Source: Caldifarciminota bacterium (GTDB taxonomy: Bacteria > Hydrothermota > Hydrothermia > LBFQ01 > DSFT01). From it: 64,000 nt of DNA. A model generated the notes under the pieces. The model saw only the letters and a program-made list of their open reading frames with translations. It was not told where the DNA came from and searched no databases. How positions within the stretch are numbered: the first letter of the stretch is position 1; every line of letters begins with the position of its first letter. This document shows positions 56,346-63,198 of the stretch, one piece after another. The stretch covers positions 1 to 64,000 of the forward strand of contig JANXBH010000009.1 of assembly GCA_025060695.1 (NCBI GenBank), written 5' to 3'. The position numbers were made by a program, and so were the translations under genes.

Positions 56346-58322
56346 ATGTTAGTTTATATACTTTCACAAGTAAGTGTAATACAAACTGATTGGTATAATG
56401 GGCCAGAGAGGGCAAATCTTTCACCATTCTGTCAAAACAATCCTACCAACTTAATTTGTTCAAATGATTGTCCCTTAGTTACAAACCCACCACATGGTAG
56501 CTTCTCCAATAAATTTTGCAAGCACGACGGAAATATATTCTACTTATTTCAGGGAAAACTTAGACTAAAAGGAGTTTTTAGAACAATATTAGAACATTCT
56601 TTAGATCCAAGTGTTGGAGGATGGGATAATGACCCTGATATTTTCGACGTAAATAAAGACGGATTTTTAGACTTAGTAGTAACTGATGAACAAAGCCCGA
56701 ACAGACATGCTTGGGTTTATTTCAATCCATACGGATGTGGTAATTTCTCGCAAGCAAATAGAGTGACAGCAGTAAATGATATAGAAAGTATAGATGAAAT
56801 AGATGAAGGCGATGCTGATAGGGATGGTGATATTGATTTATTTACTGTTGGTCATAGTAATCACGACGAAGATGTAGTACTGCTAATAAATAACGGTAAT
56901 TCTACAAATTGGTCAAAGTGCGTCATTTGTATGGACTTGAACGGTAATAATTGTTCGAATGGAACTGGTGAAGCTGAAGGCATAGCAGTTGGAGATTTAG
57001 ATAATGACGGAGACCTTGATATAGCCGTCACGCAATTAAACGATGGTAGAGTATACTGGTTTGAAAAACTACCAAATAATTCAAACTTAGGCTTTGGATG
57101 TAATAATATTGACGGCAAAAATCACAGATATAATAGATATGAAATTTATAGTGGAGGGACAGGCACAGCATGGGATGCTTGGATAGCTGATATGAATAAC
57201 GATGGAAGAAGAGATATTATAGTAACAACGCAAAGGGAAGTAATGTGGTTTAGAAACAATGGAGGAAGTCCATTAACATTTACAAGGTTTACAATCGAAA
57301 ATAACAATAATGCGAACTTCTATGCACTATGGGTAAAAGATATAAATAATGACGGTGATTTAGATATAGTAGTAACAGATAGAGCAGGAAGAATAAGAAT
57401 ATATAGAAATGATGGTTTAGGAAGCTTTCCAAATAATTGGCAAATTACGATAAATGTCAATAACCCTATGGGTGTTGTAATAGCGGACTTAGAACCAGAC
57501 GGAGATCAGGATATATTTGTAGCAAGCTATGTGCCAAACGATAAAAGGATATACGCATACGAAAATACAAGTGGAAATGTTTTAGATAACCAAAATATAA
57601 ACTTTACGCAAATTATTCCAGCGAATGTTCCACAGAGAAGTTATTTTGGACTTGGTGTTGGTGATGTAGATAGTGATGCTGACCCTGACTTGGTTGTAAG
57701 AGCAGGAACAAATGGAAATCCAGAGGGTCTATATTGGTATTCAACTGAACTGCTTTACGTCAATCGAGGTATAATGATTTCAAATGTAGTAGACATAAAT
57801 GGTATAATGAAAACTTGGAAATTACACAGAATTGAACTAATAGGCTTTGATCCGTTAAATTGTCAAGCCATAGTACCAAATGAGCAATTTTATTATAGAT
57901 ATACAAGCAGTTCTAACTGGACGGATATATATAATCAAAACTGGATAGGACCAATAACGAACTTTCCATATACACCACCATCAACACAAATGGTAAAATA
58001 CATACAATATATGCTAATTTTAAACTCACTTAATAATAATGAACGAACTCCAGTAGTTGAGGAAGTTAGGTTTATCTTTGATACTCTTATAACTCCTGTA
58101 AGTGCAGAGGAAAACGAAAATAAGCACTATTACAAGCTAATTAAAAATAAAATCCAATTTAACATGGAAGGTCATGTAAGGATATTAAAACTTGATGGCA
58201 CAGTATATAAAGAAATGAAAGTTAAAACAGGAGATGAAATTACATTGAAGAAAGGAATATACATTATACAGTTTACAAATAATTACCTAAAACTTCAAAG
58301 GAATAAGATAGTAATTAAATAG
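56346..58322 (+). CDS. Secreted FG-GAP/VCBS-repeat protein with C-terminal sorting domain
   Basis: 658 residues. From about residue 97 to 470 there are seven calcium-loop repeats of the type D-x-(D/N)-x-D-G-x-x-D: DVNKDGFLD, DADRDGDID, DLDNDGDLD, DMNNDGRRD, DINNDGDLD, DLEPDGDQD and a weaker DVDSDADPD. This forms an integrin-alpha-like beta-propeller. The C-terminal tail is type IX-like (RILKLDGTVYKEMKVK ... KKGIYIIQF). The leader is MLVYILSQ with an in-frame TAA 12 bases upstream, so it cannot be longer. Probably a surface adhesin or scaffold. Ends 8 bases inside prfB. Confidence 0.88.
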   Translation: MLVYILSQVSVIQTDWYNGPERANLSPFCQNNPTNLICSNDCPLVTNPPHGSFSNKFCKHDGNIFYLFQGKLRLKGVFRTILEHSLDPSVGGWDNDPDIFDVNKDGFLDLVVTDEQSPNRHAWVYFNPYGCGNFSQANRVTAVNDIESIDEIDEGDADRDGDIDLFTVGHSNHDEDVVLLINNGNSTNWSKCVICMDLNGNNCSNGTGEAEGIAVGDLDNDGDLDIAVTQLNDGRVYWFEKLPNNSNLGFGCNNIDGKNHRYNRYEIYSGGTGTAWDAWIADMNNDGRRDIIVTTQREVMWFRNNGGSPLTFTRFTIENNNNANFYALWVKDINNDGDLDIVVTDRAGRIRIYRNDGLGSFPNNWQITINVNNPMGVVIADLEPDGDQDIFVASYVPNDKRIYAYENTSGNVLDNQNINFTQIIPANVPQRSYFGLGVGDVDSDADPDLVVRAGTNGNPEGLYWYSTELLYVNRGIMISNVVDINGIMKTWKLHRIELIGFDPLNCQAIVPNEQFYYRYTSSSNWTDIYNQNWIGPITNFPYTPPSTQMVKYIQYMLILNSLNNNERTPVVEEVRFIFDTLITPVSAEENENKHYYKLIKNKIQFNMEGHVRILKLDGTVYKEMKVKTGDEITLKKGIYIIQFTNNYLKLQRNKIVIK

Positions 58323-59383
58323 AATTTCTTTTAAGTAGTAAATATGCTCTAATGAATTCGTCAATTTCGCCATCTAATACTAAATCTGGGTTAGTATGTT
58401 CAAAATTAGTTCTATGGTCCTTTACTAATTTATATGGGTGGAGTATATACGACCTAATTTGGTGACCCCATGCAATATCGGTTTTTTGCTCCTCAATTTC
58501 CTTTAATTTTTGTTCTTCTTGCTGTTTATAATAATCATATAACTTAGATTTTAAAATCTTTAAAGCAATTTCTTTATTTTTATGTTGAGAACGCTCACTT
58601 CTAATTGTTACTACTATACCTGTAGGAATATGGGTAATTCTTACTGCACTTTCTGTTTTATTTACATGCTGACCTCCTGCCCCACTAGACCTAAAAGTTT
58701 CAATTTTTAAATCATTTTCATTTATACTAATTCTTAAGTCTTCCTTTTGAGGATAAACGAAGACAGAAGCAAAAGAAGTATGTCTTCTACTATTTGCATC
58801 AAAAGGTGATATTCTTATTAATCTATGAACACCCACCTCACTCCTTAATAAGCCATATGCATATTTACCCTTAACAAGAATTGACACTGATTTAATTCCT
58901 ACAACTTCACCAGGGATAATATCCAATATCTCGTATTTAAAATTTTTCTTTTCTATCCATCTTAAATACATGCGCATCAACATCTGTGCCCAATCGTGAC
59001 TTTCTGTTCCACCCGCACCGGGATGAATTTCTAAAATAGCATCAAGTTTATCATCTTCATTTCCCAAAAGCGTACTTATTTCAAGCTCATTTAATTTCTT
59101 TTCAAACAACTTTAACTTTATTTCATATTCTTTTTGAAAATCAGTATCTTCTAATGCCAATTCAGATAAAAGCATTATTTCTTCATGAAGCTTTTTTATA
59201 GTATCAATCTCTTGAAGTTTTTCCTTTAAATTTGAAAGTTCTAATAATAATTCTCTTGCTCTTTCCTTATTCTTCCAAAATTCTTCACTGTTGGAAAGAC
59301 TCTCAATTTCACTTATTCTGTGTCTTATCTTTTCCTCTTCAAAGATAGGAAATTAATTTTTTGTATCTTTCAAAAATATCCAT
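58315..59383 (-). CDS. prfB: Peptide chain release factor 2, made by a programmed +1 frameshift
   Basis: The ORF track shows only 58315-59175. The gene really begins at the ATG at 59383: 14 codons (MDIFERYKKLISYL) reach an in-frame TGA at 59341-59339; slipping +1 at CTT-TGA continues in the frame EEEKIRHRISEIESLSNSEEFW, which joins the tracked ORF. Downstream are LLSELALEDTD, HPGAGGTESHDWAQMLMRMY and the peptidyl-release motif [18 protein letters not shown] appears as IRISPFDANSRRHTSFASV. RF2 terminates at UGA/UAA and the TGA in its own mRNA gives feedback control. Total about 355 residues. prfA is encoded at the right edge. Confidence 0.93.
59339..59347 (-). promoter_or_regulatory. prfB programmed +1 frameshift site
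   Basis: On the minus strand TAT-CTT-TGA, the same nine bases as the E. coli RF2 site. The upstream bases (AATTTCC) do not include the AGGGGG-type Shine-Dalgarno-like element that stimulates the E. coli shift, and the site comes after only 14 codons. Confidence 0.85.
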
Positions 59384-59386
59384 AAG

Positions 59387-59402
59387 CTTTAAAATTTTAA
59401 AG
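59387..59402. promoter_or_regulatory. Palindromic bidirectional -10 element, prfB / tRNA-Ser
   Basis: A perfect 16-base palindrome CTTTAAAATTTTAAAG contains TAAAAT on both strands: 10 bases from the prfB ATG on the minus strand and 14 bases from the tRNA on the plus strand. The two -10 boxes overlap. Confidence 0.6.
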
Positions 59403-59409
59403 CTTTCTT

Positions 59410-59498
59410 GGAGGGATGGCCGAGCGGACGAAGGCGGCGGCCTGGAGAGCCGTTATTCCCTTAAAAGGGAATCGTGGGTTCAAATCCCACTCCCTCCG
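59410..59498 (+). tRNA. tRNA-Ser (anticodon GGA)
   Basis: The acceptor stem GGAGGGA pairs perfectly with TCCCTCC. The D-arm region is GGCCGAGCGGACGAAGGC, the anticodon loop CTGGAGA gives GGA for UCC/UCU serine codons, and a long variable arm (ATTCCC/GGGAAT) is typical of class II tRNA. The T arm GTGGGTTCAAATCCCAC is perfect. CCA is not encoded. G+C is high as expected for a hyperthermophile or thermophile tRNA in AT-rich DNA. Confidence 0.96.
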
Positions 59499-59502
59499 CT
59501 TT

Positions 59503-59883
59503 ATGAATAATCCCTTGGAACATCCACTGTATGTTTATTATAAATATCCTAGATATAGAGGAAAATTAGATAATTATAATAAAACTGCTCATAAAGGAAA
59601 TCCAAGTTGTGGAGATGAAATTATATTTTATGTAGAAGTTGAAAATAATATAATTAAACAAATAGGCTATGAAGGTCATGGGTGTTCAATAAGCCAGGCA
59701 TCAGCCGATATCTTATCAGATTGGGCATTAGGGAAACATGTAAATGAAATAATAAATTTAGAAGAAAGGCAATTTTTAAATATGTTAGGAGAAATAATAC
59801 AAACAAGAATAAAGTGTGCACTTTTGAGTCTTGAAGTATTAAAAACTGCTTTAAAAAGAGGAGGAGAGAATGAAGGACATTAG
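59503..59883 (+). CDS. sufU: Iron-sulfur cluster assembly scaffold, SufU/NifU-like
   Basis: 126 residues from the ATG at 59503; the ORF-track start at 59416 lies inside the tRNA and is wrong. Zinc/cluster ligands are in NPSCGDEI, GHGCSISQASA and RIKCALLSL, in the SufU order. It acts as sulfur acceptor or scaffold for Fe-S clusters. It starts 4 bases after the tRNA and overlaps gltA by 14 bases. No sufS or sufBCD is nearby. Confidence 0.92.
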   Translation: MNNPLEHPLYVYYKYPRYRGKLDNYNKTAHKGNPSCGDEIIFYVEVENNIIKQIGYEGHGCSISQASADILSDWALGKHVNEIINLEERQFLNMLGEIIQTRIKCALLSLEVLKTALKRGGENEGH

Positions 59884-61036
59884 AGAAATAGGAGAACCTG
59901 TGTTTAGCTCAGGTCTTGAAAATATATACTTCTCAGAAACTAAACTTTGTTATATTGATGGTGAAAATGGAAGATTGTATTACTTAGGTATTCCTATTGA
60001 AGAACTTGCTGATAATTCAACATTTGAGGAAAGTTCATATTTACTTCTTTATCAGAAACTACCTAATAAAGAAGAACTTGAAAATTTTGATAGAAAACTA
60101 AGAGAGAATAGAGAGATTTCAGAAATACTACTAAAGGAGGAAGAGTTAATTCCCAAAAATGCTCATCCCATGGATGTAATAAGAACAATTGTATCATTTA
60201 ATGGAATGCTAGATGAAAAAGCAACATCAAGAAATGAAGAAGAACTATTAGAAAAGGCAAATAAGCTAATAGCTATGCTACCAACGATAGTCGCATACTT
60301 CCACAGAATAAGAAATAATCTAAATACCGTTAAACCTGATAGAGAATTAAATCATGCAGGCAACTTTCTATACATGCTAAGAGGAGAAAAACCATCAGAT
60401 ATTGAAATTGAAATTTTTGATAAAACATTAATCTTATATTTGGAACACGGAATGAATGCATCTACATTCTCCGCAATAGTTACAGCATCAACTCAATCTG
60501 ATATTTATTCATCAATTACAAGCGCAATAGGAACACTTAAAGGTCCACTTCATGGAGGTGCCAACGAAGAAGCTATGAAAATGTTGTTTGAAATTGATGA
60601 AAAATATAATGGGGATGTTGAGAAGTATTTAAAAGAAAAACTTGCAAGAAAAGAAAGAATAATGGGTTTTGGTCATAGAGTTTATAAAGCATACGATCCA
60701 AGAGCAAGAATACTTAAAAACTTAGCTTTAAAATTAGCGGACTACACAAACAATAGAAAGTGGATAGATATGCAAATTCAATTAGAAGAAAAGGCAGGAC
60801 CAATTCTTGGAGAAAAGCAAATCTATCCAAATGTAGATTATTATGCTGCAAGTATATACTACATGTTAAAAATACCATTCGATTTGTATACGCCCATTTT
60901 TGCAATTGCGAGAATTGTAGGATGGATATCACACATTTTAGAATATTGGAAGTCTTCAGGGAGGCTTATAAGACCGAGAGAAAAGTATATAGGAGAATTA
61001 AACAAGCCATATATAAAAATTAACGAAAGGAGGTAG
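59870..61036 (+). CDS. gltA: Citrate synthase
   Basis: 388 residues. The catalytic residues are His228 (GPLHGGANEE), His269 (MGFGHRVYK) and Asp323 (PNVDYYAASIY), with the substrate-binding LEHGMNAST and DPRA. It condenses acetyl-CoA and oxaloacetate. The start overlaps sufU and is preceded by a GGAGGAG site. It is the shorter Gram-positive/archaeal-type enzyme. Followed directly by the acidic Trp-repeat gene. Confidence 0.95.
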   Translation: MKDIREIGEPVFSSGLENIYFSETKLCYIDGENGRLYYLGIPIEELADNSTFEESSYLLLYQKLPNKEELENFDRKLRENREISEILLKEEELIPKNAHPMDVIRTIVSFNGMLDEKATSRNEEELLEKANKLIAMLPTIVAYFHRIRNNLNTVKPDRELNHAGNFLYMLRGEKPSDIEIEIFDKTLILYLEHGMNASTFSAIVTASTQSDIYSSITSAIGTLKGPLHGGANEEAMKMLFEIDEKYNGDVEKYLKEKLARKERIMGFGHRVYKAYDPRARILKNLALKLADYTNNRKWIDMQIQLEEKAGPILGEKQIYPNVDYYAASIYYMLKIPFDLYTPIFAIARIVGWISHILEYWKSSGRLIRPREKYIGELNKPYIKINERR

Positions 61037-61237
61037 ATGATGGAAGAGTTAAAGAAAATGTGGTTGCTAGCAAAGGAAGAAGAGGAAGAGGAAGAAGAAT
61101 GGGAAGAGGAAGACTGGGACGAAGAGGAAAATTGGGACGACGAAGAAGACTGGGAAGATGACGAAAACTGGGAAGATGAAGAGGATTGGGAAGAGGAGGA
61201 AGACTGGGACGAGGAAGAGGAGGAAGAAGAGAAGTAG
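61037..61237 (+). CDS. Extremely acidic small protein with Trp hexad repeat
   Basis: 66 residues from ATG-ATG right after the gltA stop, with a strong AAGGAGGT site overlapping the end of gltA. Residues 14-65 are nearly all Glu/Asp/Asn with tryptophan at 22, 27, 33, 39, 45, 51 and 57, so from 27 on one Trp every six residues, of the form W-[DE]-[DE]-E-[DE]-[DN]. The short N-terminus MMEELKKMWLLAKEE is amphipathic. No family comes to mind. The opposite-strand Ser-rich ORFs are shadows. Low-complexity DNA could be a misread, but the ribosome site and the operon placement argue for a real gene. Confidence 0.7.
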   Translation: MMEELKKMWLLAKEEEEEEEEWEEEDWDEEENWDDEEDWEDDENWEDEEDWEEEEDWDEEEEEEEK

Positions 61238-61248
61238 AAAAGAACATT

Positions 61249-61265
61249 GGGTGGCAAAGCCACCC
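61249..61265 (+). terminator. GC-rich hairpin after the acidic gene (terminator-like)
   Basis: A perfect 7-bp stem GGGTGGC/GCCACCC with AAA loop lies 11 bases after the acidic gene's stop and 10 bases before the next ATG. No U-run follows. Like the hairpin at 11948, it is strikingly G+C-rich for this DNA. Confidence 0.5.
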
Positions 61266-61275
61266 CATAAAAGCT

Positions 61276-61803
61276 ATGAATATAGTAATTCTATATTTAG
61301 AGATAGATAGTGCAAAAAGTGTTGATTTAAAAAATGACTTTATTATAAAAGTTCTTAAACCTGAAAGCCTTTATATTAGAATTTCTAACAGATATTACTA
61401 CTTTTTTATGGGTTATACGCCATTTGAAATGAAATTACCAGAAGGCTTTTACTACATCGAATATCAGAATAAAAAAGATAGCCTCTTTTTAAAAGGAGGA
61501 TATATTTACAATATTGAAATACCACAAGATTTAAAAGCAAATAAACCTAAGAAAGTAGGATACGAATATCAAATTAGAAAAGAGTTTAATAAAGATATAA
61601 GCAGAGATAGTTGTTATCTAGTTCTTGAAGGAGGAACTGATAGTTTAACAATTGAAGTTGATACAATGAAATACTCATATAAGGTTCCTTCGGAATTTTA
61701 CTTCATAGCAAAGAAGAAAATAAAAATTATAACAAAAGACGTTGAAAAAGAAATATTTTTAGAGCCTCAGTTTATATACTATATAAACATAAAATCAAGA
61801 TGA
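61276..61803 (+). CDS. Unknown small exported-looking protein, beta-rich
   Basis: 175 residues from the ATG at 61276; the tracked start at 61186 reads through the hairpin and the acidic gene and is unlikely. A brief hydrophobic leader (MNIVILYLE) is followed by beta-strand patterns (LYIRISNRYYYFFMGYTP, FEMKLPEGFYYIEYQNKKDS) reminiscent of PEGA-type or carboxypeptidase-regulatory folds, repeated once (SLTIEVDTMKYSYKVPSEFYF). Not recognised by name. The stop overlaps the following lipoprotein gene as ATGA. Confidence 0.65.
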   Translation: MNIVILYLEIDSAKSVDLKNDFIIKVLKPESLYIRISNRYYYFFMGYTPFEMKLPEGFYYIEYQNKKDSLFLKGGYIYNIEIPQDLKANKPKKVGYEYQIRKEFNKDISRDSCYLVLEGGTDSLTIEVDTMKYSYKVPSEFYFIAKKKIKIITKDVEKEIFLEPQFIYYINIKSR

Positions 61804-62861
61804 GAAAATTAGTTTTCATATTTTTAATTTCATGCTCTGCTCTAAAACTACAAACGATTGAAAAAGAAAGTGAGAAGCTTGAAGTATACTGCGATGAAAA
61901 TAAGTATGTGGAAGATACTATTATTACTATTGCAAGTTATAACGTAGAAAACCTATTTGATGATATTGAAGACGGATATGAATATAAGGACTATTCAAAA
62001 AATACAAGTAATTATTCTACTGAGTTCTTTATAAAGAAAATAAACAATATAAAAAAAGTTCTAACCGATATTAATCCTGATATTGTAGGTTTTCAAGAAA
62101 TAGAGAACAAAAGAGCACTAAGTAAACTCTTTGAAAATATAAAAGATTTAAATTACAAATGTTTTGTTATTGCAGATAAACCCCAATTTTCAACGGTAAA
62201 AACCGCATTAATATCAAAATATGAAATTATAGAAGCCATAGGATATAAAACCATACCCGATGTAAGAAATATACTCTTTGCAAAAATTTCAGTAAATGGT
62301 AATATATTATATGTTTTTGTAAATCATTGGAAAAGTAAAAAAGGACCAGAATCAGAAAGAATCAAAATAGCAAAAATTCACAGAAAAATTATAGATAGTT
62401 TGCTTAAAGTTGAGCCAGATGCAGATATTGTTTCAATAGGAGATTTCAACACACATTACGATGACAAACAAAGCGATGTTATTGAAGGTAATGCATTTAA
62501 CTACAAACCAATAATAGGTCTTATAGACATACTAAAAACAACTGGAAACATAGATTCACTAAAATACGGATACCTATACAACTTATGGTACGATATACCA
62601 AAAGAAGAGAGGGGAAGCCATTATTATAAAGGAAACTGGGGGACGTTGGACCACATATTAATTAGCAAAGGACTGCTTGATACCATTGGAATTAGTTATA
62701 TAAAAAATAGTTTTAGGGTGTTTAAAGCAAGCTATCTTTTAGATGAAGCGGGAATTCCATATAGATGGCAAGTAGAATTTGAAGGTGATAGAACTATACA
62801 TCTTGGAAAAGGATTTGCTGACCATTTACCTATATATGCAAAGTTTAAATTAAGAAAATAG
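61800..62861 (+). CDS. Lipoprotein of the endonuclease/exonuclease/phosphatase family
   Basis: 353 residues. Leader MRKLVFIFLISC with a lipobox Cys, so membrane-anchored. The catalytic fold is shown by IASYNVENLF, DIVGFQEIENK, VNHWKSKKGPES, SIGDFNTHYDD, WGTLDHILISK and GFADHLPIYAKF, giving the Asn, Glu, Asp/Asn and final Asp-His pairs of Mg-dependent phosphodiesterases. It may act as extracellular nuclease or phosphatase. Belongs to the same small operon as the 61276 gene. Confidence 0.88.
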   Translation: MRKLVFIFLISCSALKLQTIEKESEKLEVYCDENKYVEDTIITIASYNVENLFDDIEDGYEYKDYSKNTSNYSTEFFIKKINNIKKVLTDINPDIVGFQEIENKRALSKLFENIKDLNYKCFVIADKPQFSTVKTALISKYEIIEAIGYKTIPDVRNILFAKISVNGNILYVFVNHWKSKKGPESERIKIAKIHRKIIDSLLKVEPDADIVSIGDFNTHYDDKQSDVIEGNAFNYKPIIGLIDILKTTGNIDSLKYGYLYNLWYDIPKEERGSHYYKGNWGTLDHILISKGLLDTIGISYIKNSFRVFKASYLLDEAGIPYRWQVEFEGDRTIHLGKGFADHLPIYAKFKLRK

Positions 62862-62868
62862 TTTACTT

Positions 62869-62874
62869 TAAAAT
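62869..62874 (+). promoter_or_regulatory. -10-like box of rplU-prfA
   Basis: TAAAAT in CTTTAAAATTTT lies 9 bases before the rplU ATG, directly after the lipoprotein gene. Confidence 0.55.
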
Positions 62875-62883
62875 TTTCACACT

Positions 62884-63198
62884 ATGAAATATGCTATAAT
62901 TGAAATTTCTGGAAGGCAAAATAAAGTGGAAGAGGGTAAAGAAATAGTTGTAAATAAAGTCAATAAAAACGAAGGAGAATATGTGGAAATCAATAAAGTA
63001 CTTTTTATAAAAAATGGAAATAGTTTTCTATTTGGAAATCCAACTATATCAAATGCAAAAGTTATAGCAAAAGTTATACAACATTTTAAAGGACCGAAAA
63101 TTCTAGTATTTAAATACAAAAGAAAAAATAACTATAGAAGAAGGAAAGGTCATAGACAATTTTTGACAAAACTTTTGATTGAAAAAATTGAGTATTAA
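62884..63198 (+). CDS. rplU: 50S ribosomal protein L21
   Basis: 104 residues, standard L21. [18 protein letters not shown], then [21 protein letters not shown] and [20 protein letters not shown], the signature. It binds 23S rRNA. In most genomes rpmA (L27) follows; here the stop overlaps the prfA start by one base (TAATG) and L27 must be elsewhere. Confidence 0.95.
   Translation: MKYAIIEISGRQNKVEEGKEIVVNKVNKNEGEYVEINKVLFIKNGNSFLFGNPTISNAKVIAKVIQHFKGPKILVFKYKRKNNYRRRKGHRQFLTKLLIEKIEY

Noticed and set aside
59416-59502. Upstream start of the sufU ORF
   Set aside because: It lies inside the tRNA-Ser gene; the real ATG is 59503.
60859-61263. Minus-strand Ser-rich (134 aa) and Pro/Leu-rich (82 aa) ORFs
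   Set aside because: They are exact antisense shadows of the acidic Trp-repeat gene; no ribosome site or box precedes them.
61186-61275. N-terminal Gly/Arg-rich extension of the 61276 gene
   Set aside because: It reads the acidic gene in another frame and crosses a hairpin; the ATG at 61276 is more plausible.
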